The notes: generated by a model not told the origin, from the sequence alone. Positions 35,423 through 44,537 are shown, counted from the first letter of the stretch. The stretch: 54,342 nucleotides of DNA from Methanomicrobiales archaeon (GCA_012511245.1 JAAZGM010000017.1:1-54342), one strand, 5' to 3'. Program-made: numbers and translations.

Positions 35423-36084
35423 CGGTGTACCGTGCGTCGGATCCGCCGGAAAGCGCCCTTGAGCGACTGGCGGGTATAGGTTCGAAGCGGTGTCATCTTC
35501 CCGCCTGCCATCGTCCGGCCTTCCCGGATCGCGGTGAGGATGGAGGTCACATCCGGTTCGGCCGAGACGTAGGTGACCCCGAACCCGACATAACGGGCGT
35601 TGTGGGCATCGCTTCCAGCAACGCCGGGTTTTCCGAATTTTCGCGCTATGACTGCGGCTTTCCGGTTCGCCGATCCGGTGATGTACCGGCTGTTGAAGAC
35701 CTCCACGGCATCCACCGCGCTGATACCGGCCGCAAGCCTCCGCCCGACGCCGTGGCGCCAGCGATGGTAGGGGTGCGGGACGATCAGGAGGGCGCCCCGG
35801 GCACGTGCCAGAGCAACGGTCTCAAAGAAGTCGAGACCTGCCGGGAGGGGCTCTGTGACGCCGAGTGCGAGAAGGTGGCCCTGTTTCGTCGAGATCTCGA
35901 TACCCGGGATAACGGTCAGGGGGGTCTTGCACGTAAGGGCGTAGAGAGCACCCTCCACCGTGTCGTGATCGGTGATCGCGATGGCGTCGAGGCCGACCGC
36001 CTCCGCCCGCCGGAGAATTTCTTCCACACTGCTCTCCCCGTCTTTTGAGAACCTGGTGTGGACATGCAGATCGCACCGCAGCAT
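35419..36084 (-). CDS. PHP domain phosphoesterase
   Basis: A 221-residue PHP-fold metal-dependent phosphoesterase. Metal ligands are seen in [12 protein letters not shown] (residues 5-16), [17 protein letters not shown] and the C-terminal [11 protein letters not shown]. Substrate is unknown; related proteins hydrolyse small phosphate esters or nucleotides. It is coupled to truA and divergent from the DHPS-like gene across a short (about 40 nt) shared promoter with AT-rich TATA-like elements. Confidence 0.9.
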   Translation of the reverse strand: MLRCDLHVHTRFSKDGESSVEEILRRAEAVGLDAIAITDHDTVEGALYALTCKTPLTVIPGIEISTKQGHLLALGVTEPLPAGLDFFETVALARARGALLIVPHPYHRWRHGVGRRLAAGISAVDAVEVFNSRYITGSANRKAAVIARKFGKPGVAGSDAHNARYVGFGVTYVSAEPDVTSILTAIREGRTMAGGKMTPLRTYTRQSLKGAFRRIRRTVHR

Positions 36085-36127
36085 GAGATCAGATTATTTG
36101 TCATCCCCTGAATAATAAGTGAAGTGT

Positions 36128-37552
36128 ATGCACATCCTTCTCCCGACCGGATCGGCAACAGCCGGGATTGTGAAGTCGGCAGCCCGGAAGTTTGGCGATC
36201 GCCATGACATCGATGTGGCGGTCACCGGCGAGATCGCATCGTTCCTCACCCCCCAAAAGCTCAGGGGGTTGATTGCCGGCAGCAGCTACGACATGGTGAT
36301 CGTCTCCGGGATGTGCACCGCATCGTTTGCGGATATCGAGCGCGAGACCGGCATCCCTGTCTACCGCGGCCCGCGGCACGCGGCCGATCTGGCACTGGTC
36401 CTCTCCGTCCTTGAGACCACCCCGTTCTCAAAGACCATCCCCGCCGACGAATTCCTTGCAGAGACGCGCCGCGAGGAGGCATACCGCCGGGTGGCGCTCC
36501 ACGAGGCGGAGGCAGAGGCAGATTTCATCATCCGCGGTGTGAAGATCGGCGGCGGGTCACGGATGAAGGTGCTCGCGGAGATCATGGATGCACACAGGCG
36601 CGACGATCTCCTCTCCGACGTCCAGCGGTTCTTCGCCGACGGGGCGGACATCGTCGATCTCGGGTTTGGATTCGATGCGACACCGGAAGACGTCAAACGA
36701 TGTTTTTCAGCCCTTGCGGATATCGAAGGCCCTCTCGCCGTCGATACCCAGGATCCCGACCTCATCGCAGCGGCGCTCTTCCGTGCCGACCTGGTGCTCT
36801 CCCTGCACGAGGGAAACATCCCCGCAGTCGGCCGGGCGGTCGCGGATGCCGGGGCGGCGGCGGTCGTGGTGCCGCGTGAGAGGACGCTCCAGGAGAATCT
36901 TGCCGCAGCAGAAGAGATCGGGATCCGCTGCCTGATCGCCGACCCCCTCCTTCAGCCGGCGGGCTCAGGGCTCGTCAGGTCGCTCGCCGGGTTTTCCGGC
37001 ATCCCCCAACCGCTCTTTTTTGGGGCGGGAAACGTCGTCGAACTGCTCGATGCCGATTCTCCCGGGGCAAATGCCCTGCTTGCCGGGATGGCCTACGAGG
37101 TTGGTGCCGCCGTCATCTTCACGAGCGAGCACAGCGACAAGACGCAAGGGTCGGTCGCGGAGATGCGGCAGGCGACCGCGATGATGGTCCTCACCACCGG
37201 CCGCCCGTACCCAAAAGACCTCGGGCTCGATCTCCTGATCCTGAAGGAGAAGCGGCGACGTCGTGAACCACCGCTGGATTACCGGTGCATCGAGGATGCC
37301 CGCCCCATGCCGGACGAGATCGTCTACGACCCCCTGGGGTGCATCCGCATCGGTATCGAAGGAGACTGTATCGTTGCGGTGCATGGGGACCGCGCCGTGC
37401 GGGGGAGGCGATGGGAGGACGTCTTCTCGACACTCCTTGAGGATGGGTGCCTCTCCCGGCTAGACCATGCCGCCTACCTTGGAAAGGAGCTCTTCAAGGC
37501 GGAACTCGCCATCCGGATGGGAAGGAGTTTCGAGCAGGATGGGCAGTTCTGA
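36128..37552 (+). CDS. dihydropteroate synthase-like protein (TIGR00284 type)
   Basis: A 474-residue archaeal protein with an N-terminal domain of about 150 residues (MHILLPTGSATAGIVKSAARKFG) and a TIM-barrel domain related to dihydropteroate synthase from about residue 135: FIIRGVKIGGGSRMKVLAEI, DGADIVDLGFGFDATPEDVKR, LAVDTQDPDLI. The family is restricted to archaea and has been discussed for pterin metabolism, but its reaction is unproven. ATG 36128 is preferred over GTG 36119 because it starts the conserved strand directly. A TATA-like ATTATTTG lies about 30 nt upstream. Confidence 0.88.
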   Translation: MHILLPTGSATAGIVKSAARKFGDRHDIDVAVTGEIASFLTPQKLRGLIAGSSYDMVIVSGMCTASFADIERETGIPVYRGPRHAADLALVLSVLETTPFSKTIPADEFLAETRREEAYRRVALHEAEAEADFIIRGVKIGGGSRMKVLAEIMDAHRRDDLLSDVQRFFADGADIVDLGFGFDATPEDVKRCFSALADIEGPLAVDTQDPDLIAAALFRADLVLSLHEGNIPAVGRAVADAGAAAVVVPRERTLQENLAAAEEIGIRCLIADPLLQPAGSGLVRSLAGFSGIPQPLFFGAGNVVELLDADSPGANALLAGMAYEVGAAVIFTSEHSDKTQGSVAEMRQATAMMVLTTGRPYPKDLGLDLLILKEKRRRREPPLDYRCIEDARPMPDEIVYDPLGCIRIGIEGDCIVAVHGDRAVRGRRWEDVFSTLLEDGCLSRLDHAAYLGKELFKAELAIRMGRSFEQDGQF

Positions 37553-37659
37553 GCGCCCGCCATGTACCTTTCGTGTCCGGGTGGATCGGGAGGGCATGCG
37601 ACCGGACGCATCGCCCGACACGAGGGCTTATGTCTCCTCCCCGCCCACTTCTGGGTAGA

Positions 37660-38031
37660 ATGGCCATACGCGGGATCAGCAGGGATCTGCTTTCGATGCT
37701 TTTTGAACTCGGGCGGGAACACCACCCGGACGAATTCGTTGCCGCGCTGCGGGAACAGAACGGCGTTATCCGGGACCTCGATCTGGTACCCGGCACCATC
37801 GTCGGGGAAGAGAGCGCCTCATTCTCGATCAATATGCTCCCGCTAGATGTCCGCAAGATCGGCAGCGCCCACAGCCACCCGAACGGAGTTCTCTCCCCAT
37901 CGACGGCGGATCTCCGGTTCTTCCCCACGATGGGGCGCTACCATATCATCGTCGGCTACCCCTACGGGCAGAGGGACTGGCGGTGCTACCGGGCAGACGG
38001 CAGCCCCGTACAGCTTGAGGTGATCGGATGA
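37660..38031 (+). CDS. JAMM/MPN-domain metalloprotease-like protein
   Basis: A 123-residue JAMM/MPN protein. HSHPNGVLSPSTAD contains the zinc motif H-x-H-P-x7-S-x-x-D, and HPDEF near residue 23 supplies the likely catalytic glutamate. Archaeal JAMM enzymes remove SAMP (ubiquitin-like) modifiers or process sulfur-carrier proteins, so isopeptidase activity is plausible. The ATG at 37660 fits the family N-terminus; ATG 37630 would add 10 residues. It overlaps ribL by ATGA. Confidence 0.85.
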   Translation: MAIRGISRDLLSMLFELGREHHPDEFVAALREQNGVIRDLDLVPGTIVGEESASFSINMLPLDVRKIGSAHSHPNGVLSPSTADLRFFPTMGRYHIIVGYPYGQRDWRCYRADGSPVQLEVIG

Positions 38032-38477
38032 TCCGCGTCGTCGCAACAGGGACGTTTGATATCCTCCACCCCGGCCACATCTACTACCTCGAAGAATCAC
38101 GGAAACTCGGCGATGAACTCTCCGTGATCGTGGCGCGGGACGCGAACGTGAAGCACAAACCAAGACCGATCCTCCCTGAAGAGCAGAGGCTCCGGATGCT
38201 CCGGGCGTTGAAACCGGTCGATCATGCACTCCTCGGCGACCTTCACGATATGTTCAGGCCGATAGCGGAGATCCAGCCTGATATCATAACGCTCGGGTTT
38301 AACCAGCACTTCGACGAGGAGCATCTCCGGCAGAAGCTCCGGGAGCGGGGACTCGACGCGGATGTCGTCCGGATACCGGGATATCCAGGTTCACTTGCCA
38401 GTTCGTCGAAGATCGTCGAGTACATCCTGAACACCCGGAGCACCCCGGGCCCCACCACCCCTGCCGGTGAGGAGTGA
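38028..38477 (+). CDS. ribL: archaeal FAD synthase
   Basis: A 149-residue nucleotidyltransferase transferring AMP from ATP to FMN. It begins MIRVVATGTFDILHPGHIYYLEESRKLG, where HPGH is the cytidylyltransferase HxGH motif, and has RIPGYPGSLASSSKIVEYI near the end, equivalent to the ISSTxIR motif. The size matches Methanocaldococcus RibL. It is coupled to the JAMM gene upstream and overlaps or abuts the exporter gene downstream. Confidence 0.92.
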   Translation: MIRVVATGTFDILHPGHIYYLEESRKLGDELSVIVARDANVKHKPRPILPEEQRLRMLRALKPVDHALLGDLHDMFRPIAEIQPDIITLGFNQHFDEEHLRQKLRERGLDADVVRIPGYPGSLASSSKIVEYILNTRSTPGPTTPAGEE

Positions 38478-39199
38478 CTCTCGGTCCCGGAAAGCGCGGG
38501 AATCACCCGCAGGGGATGGCGATCGTGCAGCAGATCGATACATGGGGTGATGATGGCGACACGACGAGCTGGCTGAAGGTCTCGGTTCCATTCCTGCTCT
38601 GCGGCCTCTATCTGGTCATCGTATGGCTCTTCCTTCCAGCGGAGCAGTGGCTCATCCTCTTTGGTATGATGGTCGCCTACATCGTCCCGCCGCTCGGTCG
38701 GGAGACGATCATCCCGGTCTGCATCCTCTGCGGGATCCCCTGGTGGCTTGTCGCGTTCACCCTGGCGTTCCTGGACTTCGCCGGCGGTCTGTTTATGGCC
38801 TGGAACTTCCCGCTGGTTCTCCGCATCCCCTATGCCGGCCCCTGGATCAGCCGCTTCATGGAGGCGGGCAGGACGTTCCTCGACCGGCGACCGTGGCTTG
38901 AACGGTTCTACTTCGCCGGCCTCGTCGCTTTTGTGGCTCTACCTTTCGATGGGTCGGGGAGCATCGTCAGCTCCATCGTCGGGAGGATGCTCGGGATGAC
39001 GAAGGTGGCGGTGATCTCCTGCATCACCATCGGCGGGTTCATCGGCAGTTTTGCCATCGCCCTCGGCGTCGATTATGCCGTGAACCTCATCCCGCCGGGC
39101 GCCGGGACCTGGGTCTCGATCGGCATCTTCCTCCTGATCGGCGTCGCGCTTCTCGCAACGTACCTGAGTTACTCGCGAGGCGCCGGGACGGATGCCTGA
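38474..39199 (+). CDS. small multidrug export family membrane protein
   Basis: A membrane protein of the small multi-drug export family (COG2426). It has about six helices: LLCGLYLVIVWLF, LFGMMVAYIVPPLG, WWLVAFTLAFLDFAGG, FAGLVAFVALPF, VAVISCITIGGFIGSFAIALG and the last IGIFLLIGVALLATYL. Transport activity is inferred from the family name only. I list the GTG at 38474, which overlaps the ribL stop; ATG 38516 (227 residues) is an equally possible start, and neither has a good ribosome-binding site. Confidence 0.82.
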   Translation: MTLGPGKRGNHPQGMAIVQQIDTWGDDGDTTSWLKVSVPFLLCGLYLVIVWLFLPAEQWLILFGMMVAYIVPPLGRETIIPVCILCGIPWWLVAFTLAFLDFAGGLFMAWNFPLVLRIPYAGPWISRFMEAGRTFLDRRPWLERFYFAGLVAFVALPFDGSGSIVSSIVGRMLGMTKVAVISCITIGGFIGSFAIALGVDYAVNLIPPGAGTWVSIGIFLLIGVALLATYLSYSRGAGTDA

Positions 39200-39247
39200 T
39201 CCAGGGATCTTTTGCAGGGAAAAAAGGAGAGATCTGCGCGGAAAAGG

Positions 39248-39946
39248 TCAGTCCGGGCCGCTCCGTCCGGCATCCTGCATCGCCCTCCACACCCGGTTCC
39301 GCTCCAGGATGACCCAGTAACGCCGCAGTTCAGCTTCTGCTGTCCGGTAATCGGCGTAATGCTCGCCGACAAGATTCCAGAACCGCATTGAGTGGTTCTG
39401 CTCGCGGAGGTGGGCAGCCTCGTGGATGACGACGTACTCCCGCAGCGTCTCCGGGAGCGCTATGACCCGCAGGTTAACGTTTATGTTGCCGGATATCGAG
39501 CAACTCCCCCATCGTGTCTTCTGCATCTTCACCGCGATCCGCCCCTGCCGCCGCCCGGCAAGCTCCGGATATGCATCCAGACGACTGAGAACCTCCTCCT
39601 TCAGCATCCCGGAGAGCCTGCGTTTGAGAGCAGGGAGGGAGGGAAAAGCGACAGTCGCCGCGGTTTCATCGATCTCGAACCGCGCATCAGGAACCGCATG
39701 AAAGAACCGCCCGTGCAGGAGGAGCATCCCTTCCCGACCGCGCCCTTCAGCGGCCATCCGGTCGAACTCCAGGCGCCGCATATCTATCCAGGCTGCGTTG
39801 CGCTGCAGGAACCCCTCGACGTCGAATGATGGGGGGACGACCACGCGCAGGGTTCCGTCCGGCCGCACCTGAAGCCGGGCAGACCGCACCGCTTTTACGA
39901 CGATGGTTATCTCGCCTGTGCCGCTCCCCCTCTCTCTCTGGTCCAT
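39248..39946 (-). CDS. YgjP/DUF45 family metallohydrolase
   Basis: A 232-residue putative metalloprotease of the YgjP (DUF45) family. HEAAHLREQNHSMRFW contains the zinc motif HExxH near residue 180 plus a following His. KTRWGSCSISGNINVNLRVIALP is the family's typical block. The substrate is unknown. It is divergent from the MerR-like gene across a short spacer, and convergent with the exporter. Confidence 0.9.
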   Translation of the reverse strand: MDQRERGSGTGEITIVVKAVRSARLQVRPDGTLRVVVPPSFDVEGFLQRNAAWIDMRRLEFDRMAAEGRGREGMLLLHGRFFHAVPDARFEIDETAATVAFPSLPALKRRLSGMLKEEVLSRLDAYPELAGRRQGRIAVKMQKTRWGSCSISGNINVNLRVIALPETLREYVVIHEAAHLREQNHSMRFWNLVGEHYADYRTAEAELRRYWVILERNRVWRAMQDAGRSGPD

Positions 39947-40065
39947 TATACCAGTTATAGGGCGCCGGCAGAAAAAATATGATCCGGCACGTACCTATAC
40001 CTGATAGCGACAAAGAAGTACGCAGGATTCCCGCCCGGGGGCGCGGGCGGGTGCTGAGGATGGCA

Positions 40066-40647
40066 ATGAACGAGAAGGAACTGAAGATCGGTGATATCGC
40101 GCACCTCACAGGGCTCTCGGAGCAGGATGTCCGGACTCTCGTCCAGACCCACGACAGCCTCTTTACCTACCGGACGATCGGACGGGTCAGGCTCTTCCCA
40201 CAGAAAGCGGCAAAGATCGTCGGAAAACTCGCTGAACTCTCCGGGCGCGGGCTCACCCCGGATGAGATCACCGAGGAGATCAGATCCGGAAGAGATCGGG
40301 CGCCGGCAGAAGGACCGGCTGAGAAGGTAGATCAGACTGCTGTTTTGCTCCCGCCCGAGGTCGTGATCGAACTCGGGGTGATGCGGGATACGCTGGCCCG
40401 GCAGGAGCGCCAGATTGTGCGCCTGACCGGGGAACTTGAGCAGGAGCGTGAACTGAGGGTTGAAGAGACCGTCCGCCTCCAGAATATCGTAGACGATCTG
40501 CAGGAACGCCTCGCCACACAGCAGGAGCAACTATTCCTCGTCGCAAAATGGGTGGATTACTTTGATCACCAGATGGATGAGGTCACCCGTCCGGTGCTGG
40601 AGAGGCTCCGGGGGACTGGCACGAGAAAAGACCGTTCAGGTCGATGA
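40066..40647 (+). CDS. MerR-like HTH protein with coiled coil
   Basis: A 193-residue protein with an N-terminal MerR-type helix-turn-helix (about 5-60: LKIGDIAHLTGLSEQDVRTLV, TYRTIGRVRLFPQKAAKIVGKL) and a long coiled coil at about 105-165 (RDTLARQERQIVRLTGELEQERELRVEE). There is no cysteine-rich metal-sensing end, so it is unlikely to be a metal sensor. GAGG lies 6 nt before ATG 40066. It probably binds DNA as a dimer; the target is unknown. Confidence 0.7.
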   Translation: MNEKELKIGDIAHLTGLSEQDVRTLVQTHDSLFTYRTIGRVRLFPQKAAKIVGKLAELSGRGLTPDEITEEIRSGRDRAPAEGPAEKVDQTAVLLPPEVVIELGVMRDTLARQERQIVRLTGELEQERELRVEETVRLQNIVDDLQERLATQQEQLFLVAKWVDYFDHQMDEVTRPVLERLRGTGTRKDRSGR

Positions 40648-40689
40648 GAGCTCCTCTCTCGCAGATACCGTCCCGGTGAACTGCCGGGC

Positions 40690-40728
40690 ATGCGGACGGC
40701 CGGTTGGTGAGCGGTTCACCGGCCGCAT
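40690..40728. terminator. long hairpin between convergent genes
   Basis: ATGCGG at 40690-40695 pairs with CCGCAT at 40723-40728, and inner GGCCGGT and GGTGA/TCACC arms extend the stem. It lies between the MerR-like and DUF61 genes, which converge, so it may act as a two-way terminator. Confidence 0.45.
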
Positions 40729-40787
40729 ACTCCCTCGTCGATCATCAGACAGCGGAGATCCCGGGGAGAGATCCACTCTCTTCTTAT

Positions 40788-41219
40788 TTACCCCATCACG
40801 ATCTGCATGACCGTCGGGTACCTGCTCATGACGGCGTAGACGATGGGTTTTGCTATCCAGAGCCTCCCGCCCTGCATCTCGCGGAGGGTACTGATCTCCC
40901 CGAGACTCTGGAGCGCCTGGACCGCGGCCTCATCCGCAAGGAAGAAACTATCCGGAACCGTCGAGTCGAAGTAGAAGAGGATCGGGAGCCGGAGCCGTCT
41001 CTGGAGTTCGGCCGGGAGCGCCTGTTCGAGACGGAGGAGGACGCCCCTGTCAAAGTCGTAACGGTCGCCCCCCTTCGTGACGGACGATGGGTGCTCCTCC
41101 CGCAGAAGCAGGGAGAGTCGTTTGCGCTCTGCAACAACCCCGTCGTTGATCCTGCCGAGTTCAAGCCGCATCCATCGCAGGAAGGTAGGCTCGTCGCTTG
41201 CTGATGGTCGGTCGGGCAT
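40788..41219 (-). CDS. DUF61 family protein
   Basis: A 143-residue archaeal protein of the DUF61 (UPF0216) family. KRLSLLLREEHPSSVTKGGDRYDFDR near residue 33 and RRLRLPILFYFD near residue 75 match the family pattern; the function is unknown. AGGAGC lies before ATG 41219 and a TATA box about 60 nt upstream. It is divergent from the decayed peptidase gene. Confidence 0.8.
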   Translation of the reverse strand: MPDRPSASDEPTFLRWMRLELGRINDGVVAERKRLSLLLREEHPSSVTKGGDRYDFDRGVLLRLEQALPAELQRRLRLPILFYFDSTVPDSFFLADEAAVQALQSLGEISTLREMQGGRLWIAKPIVYAVMSRYPTVMQIVMG

Positions 41220-41276
41220 ATCTGCTCCTGTGACGATCCTTCACCGGGTCGGTCATGAACTTTCTCTCTGGCCTGC

Positions 41277-41285
41277 AATATATAT
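41277..41285 (-). promoter_or_regulatory. TATA box for DUF61 gene
   Basis: The minus strand reads ATATATATT, starting a transcript near 41252 with a leader of about 30 nt. A separate plus-strand element, AGTATATACC at 41344-41353, faces the peptidase pseudogene. Confidence 0.5.
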
Positions 41286-41390
41286 CTGGCCCCGGAACCC
41301 GCCTCTCTTCTCCGATCGTAACCTCCTCTCTTCTCCGGGAGAAAGTATATACCTCCCCCTCCCCTTTCGACGTCTCCTGCGTGATCATCC

Positions 41391-41755
41391 ATGAAACAGG
41401 ATTCAGTGCACGGAAAGCAGACCGGGCGGCGTGCTCGCTCTCATGGGGCGCTGCTCTCTCTCCCGCTCCTCGCCGGCGTAGCGGTTCTCCTTACAGCTGC
41501 CCCGGCATCCACCACCGGTATATCCGGGGAGATTACAATCCCGGGATCGCTGCGATGCTCAGCGAGATCGACGAGTTGGTGAAGACGGCCTACGACCTGC
41601 AGAACTTCTCTACCCGGGTCTACGACACCGACGCCAACCGGGAGGCGGGTGACTGCCTCTTCGAGAGATTTGCGGCCATCCCCGGGCCCGAGGTGGAGTT
41701 CCAGGGCGGGGATGTCAGGAACATCGTCGCCACCTGTCGCGCAGGCAGTAGGTAG
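41391..41755 (+). pseudogene. truncated and frameshifted M28-type peptidase
   Basis: The first frame from ATG 41391 encodes a signal peptide (RSHGALLSLPLLAGVAVLLTAAPAS) but ends after 63 residues. A second frame, entered around 41520-41550, reads ending AMLSEIDELVKTAYDLQNFSTRVY, then YDTDANREAGDCLFERFAAI and VEFQGGDVRNIVATC, which match the N-terminal region of secreted M28 aminopeptidases, and stops at 41753. The catalytic metal-binding half is missing. A TATA box lies at 41344, so it may still be transcribed. The remnant looks like one gene broken by a frameshift and a 3' deletion. Confidence 0.65.
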
Positions 41756-41786
41756 TTCACAAGTAGATTTACTTGAGCATTTTTTT

Positions 41787-41823
41787 AACACATTTTTGTT
41801 AACATAAACACATTCTTGTTAAC
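41787..41823. repeat. two 17-bp direct repeats upstream of methyltransferase
   Basis: AACACATTTTTGTTAAC (41787-41803) and AACACATTCTTGTTAAC (41807-41823) differ at one base and are spaced by 20 bp, two helical turns. Both end in the palindrome GTTAAC. They lie about 20 nt ahead of the methyltransferase start and could be an operator. Confidence 0.5.
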
Positions 41824-41844
41824 GAGGTCCTTACTATAGGATGG

Positions 41845-42747
41845 ATGACCGCCTTGAGTGGGGATATAACGATAGACTGGAACGAGGTCTGGCGCTCCAG
41901 AATGGAGATAAGTACCACCCTGAAACGAAATAAAGGATGTTCAGACTTCTGGAACAACCGCAAGAGGGCCAGAAGCCGTGCCGCCTCTTCCACCGGGGAC
42001 GACTGTGAGCGTGTTGCCTGGGTCACCTCCTCTCTTCCAGTCACCCCCAGAGCCCGCATCCTTGATATCGGGGCCGGTGCCGGCGCGGTTGCGGTCCCTC
42101 TCTCCCGGCGAGTGGCAGCGGTCACGGCGGTCGAACCGGCACGGGCGATGCGTGAAACCCTGGAACAGGCCGTCAGGGAAGCAGGGATCGAGAACACCAC
42201 GATCGTAGGCAGGCATTGGGAGGAGATTGACCCGGAGCGCGACCTCGATCCACCCTATGATATCGTCTTTGCGTCATTCTCGCTCGGGATGCTCGACCTG
42301 AGAGCAGCGATAGAGAAGATGAACCGGGTCTGCTCAGGGACCGTCGCTGTCTTCCATTTTGCCGGGCTGCCCTATTGGGAGCAGGTCATGTTCGATACCT
42401 GGCCGGACCTCCATGGGGTGGCGTACCAACCGGGGCCAAAGGCCGATGTCATCTTCAACCTCCTCTACCAGATGGGTATCTACCCTGACGTCTCGGTCTC
42501 CTCGTATGAGCACAGGCTCCGCATCCCTGACGTTGATGCCGGGGTGGATGCGCTCAGGGATCGCCTCCTCATCGAGACCCCGGAGCAGGAGGAGTTCCTC
42601 AGGGGGTATCTTGCCGCCCGTCTCATCGAGGATGGCGACGGGATGGTGCTCAGGCACCAGGTGCACCGCGCCTGCCTTAAGTGGGAGCCGCGTTCTGTGG
42701 GGGGCGGCATGAACGAGCCTCCCCGGAGGATCCGGTCAGGCCACTGA
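41845..42747 (+). CDS. class I SAM-dependent methyltransferase
   Basis: A 300-residue methyltransferase. Motif I is ILDIGAGAGAVAVPL near residue 73; IVFASFSLGMLDL is the motif IV region. The N-terminal IDWNEVWRSR matches IDWNELWKAI in the protein at 49661, and both share the acidic insert after motif IV, so the genes are paralogues. The substrate is unknown. The start at 41845 is chosen to align these proteins; GAGGTCC at 41824 is somewhat distant. Repeats upstream may control it. Confidence 0.82.
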   Translation: MTALSGDITIDWNEVWRSRMEISTTLKRNKGCSDFWNNRKRARSRAASSTGDDCERVAWVTSSLPVTPRARILDIGAGAGAVAVPLSRRVAAVTAVEPARAMRETLEQAVREAGIENTTIVGRHWEEIDPERDLDPPYDIVFASFSLGMLDLRAAIEKMNRVCSGTVAVFHFAGLPYWEQVMFDTWPDLHGVAYQPGPKADVIFNLLYQMGIYPDVSVSSYEHRLRIPDVDAGVDALRDRLLIETPEQEEFLRGYLAARLIEDGDGMVLRHQVHRACLKWEPRSVGGGMNEPPRRIRSGH

Positions 42748-42916
42748 AACAGCGCCGTTATCTATCGCGCAGGGGGAGAGGTGCAGACCATCTCGTCCGG
42801 TTCGCCATCCTGCAGGATAACCGGGTCTGGTCCCTCCCCTTGAGGCGGAAGGAAACCTCTTCTGCAGCCTCCGGCCGGTTCCCTCTCTCTCGCCGGATAC
42901 GGAGCGAAGAGCACGC

Positions 42917-42924
42917 TTTTATAC
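42917..42924 (+). promoter_or_regulatory. TATA box for glutamine synthetase
   Basis: TTTTATAC lies 25-32 nt before ATG 42949, so the mRNA is probably leaderless or nearly so. I looked for a GGAA-N6-TTCC NrpR operator nearby and did not find one. Confidence 0.6.
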
Positions 42925-42948
42925 GGTCGAGGACAATGTAAAAAAAAT

Positions 42949-44454
42949 ATGAATGATTCTGAGATCCTGATGAACCCAAACGAGCTGGTACGTTTTTTAA
43001 AGAAAGATCCAGCGGAATTTACAAGAGAAGATATCATACAGTTCTGCGAGGAAAACGGGATCGAGATGGTCAACTTCCGCTACGCTGCCGAGGACGGCAA
43101 GCTCAAGACCCTCAACTTCGTCATCGCCTCAAAAGAACACCTCGATACCATACTCTCGGACGGCGAGCGCGTCGACGGCAGCAACCTCTTCTCGTTCATC
43201 GAGGCGGGGAGCAGCGATCTCTATGTCATCCCCCGGTATCGCACGGCGTTCATGAACCCTTTTGCTGCAGTCCCGACACTTGAGTTCCTCTGCTCGTTCT
43301 ACGACAGCGATGGAAAGCCCCTTGAGAGCTCGCCGGAGTATGTGCTCCGCAAGGCGGACGCGGAGTTCACCCGCCAGACCGGGTGTACATTCAAAACGCT
43401 CGGCGAACTCGAGTACTACGTCATCAGCCCACGGGACGACCTCTACCCTGGCCGTGACCAGAAGGGCTACCACTCGGCCGAACCCTTTGTCAGGTTTGCA
43501 GATCTCCGGGACGAGGCGATGCTTCTTGTCGCCCGCGCCGGGGGCAGGATCAAGTACGGCCACTCCGAGGTCGGGTGCTTCTATAACGGCGACACCTACT
43601 ACGAGCAGCACGAGATCGAGTTCCTGCCGATGCCGGCGGAGCAGGCGGTCGAGCAGCTCATCCTCACGAAGTGGGTTCTCCGGATGCTCGGCTACCGGTA
43701 CGGTGTCGAGATCAGCTTCGCCCCGAAGATCACCGTCGGGAAGGCCGGGAGCGGGATGCACTTCCACATGCTCGTCGAGAAAGACGGAGATAACCTCATG
43801 GTCGAGGATGGCAGGCTGAGCCCGCTCGCACGAAAGATGATCGCCGGCATCCTCGACGCCTCCGACGCCCTGACGGCCTTCGGGAACACCATTCCGACGT
43901 CCTACCTCCGTCTCGTCCCGCACCAGGAGGCACCGACGACGGTCTGCTGGGGCGACCGCAACCGCTCGGTCGTGGTCCGGGTCCCTCTCGGCTGGGTCGG
44001 CGCGGACGGCATGACCCGTGATGCCAACCCCTGCGAGAACGACCGTCGGCAGGATCGCACGTCGAAGCAGACGTTCGAGTACCGGGTCGCCGACGGTTCG
44101 GCCGATCCCTACCTGATCGTCGCCGGCCTCATTGTGGCGGCGCTCCGGGGGATCGAGATGCCCGACGCGCTCGATATGGCCGAGAAACTCTACGTCAGCG
44201 GGAACATATTCCGCCCCGAGTTCAAGGAGCACCTCGCGGAGTTCCGGCAGCTCCCTGCCTCCTGCGTCGAGTCGGCCGAGGCGCTCGAGGCGAAGCGGTC
44301 GATCTTCGAGGCGAACGGGATCTTCCCCGCGGGGATGATCGAGAGCCGGATCGCCGCTCTGACGGCCTTCGGCGACCGGGGCCTGAGCGAGAGGCTCTAC
44401 GGCGACAACGACGGGATTCGCGAACTGGTCAGGCAGTATATCCACGTTGCGTGA
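42949..44454 (+). CDS. glnA: glutamine synthetase (type I family)
   Basis: A 501-residue glutamine synthetase-family enzyme that makes glutamine from glutamate, ammonia and ATP. Metal and substrate motifs are present: LGELEYYVI, YEQHEIEFLP, GSGMHFHM, the NRSVVVRVP block and EYRVADGSADPYL. The N-terminal beta-grasp domain starts near residue 30. The usual C-terminal adenylylation tyrosine motif is not apparent, so regulation differs from the enteric type. Relatives include polyamine ligases, so the substrate is not fully certain. A T-run follows the stop at about 44485. Confidence 0.85.
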   Translation: MNDSEILMNPNELVRFLKKDPAEFTREDIIQFCEENGIEMVNFRYAAEDGKLKTLNFVIASKEHLDTILSDGERVDGSNLFSFIEAGSSDLYVIPRYRTAFMNPFAAVPTLEFLCSFYDSDGKPLESSPEYVLRKADAEFTRQTGCTFKTLGELEYYVISPRDDLYPGRDQKGYHSAEPFVRFADLRDEAMLLVARAGGRIKYGHSEVGCFYNGDTYYEQHEIEFLPMPAEQAVEQLILTKWVLRMLGYRYGVEISFAPKITVGKAGSGMHFHMLVEKDGDNLMVEDGRLSPLARKMIAGILDASDALTAFGNTIPTSYLRLVPHQEAPTTVCWGDRNRSVVVRVPLGWVGADGMTRDANPCENDRRQDRTSKQTFEYRVADGSADPYLIVAGLIVAALRGIEMPDALDMAEKLYVSGNIFRPEFKEHLAEFRQLPASCVESAEALEAKRSIFEANGIFPAGMIESRIAALTAFGDRGLSERLYGDNDGIRELVRQYIHVA

Positions 44455-44480
44455 GAGGCGGTCTTTCCGTTTCTCCGTGA

Positions 44481-44491
44481 ATACTTTTTTA
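44481..44491 (+). terminator. T-run after glnA
   Basis: ATACTTTTTTAG follows the glnA stop by about 27 nt, as expected for archaeal T-run termination. Confidence 0.4.
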
Positions 44492-44537
44492 GCGGCCGGC
44501 AGCGCACAGCGCAGGGTTCCAGGCCGGATACGTATCA

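Noticed and set aside
42760-42948. An NrpR operator before glutamine synthetase.
   Set aside because: No GGAA-N6-TTCC sequence with correct spacing was found; nearby GGAA and TTCC words are not paired properly.
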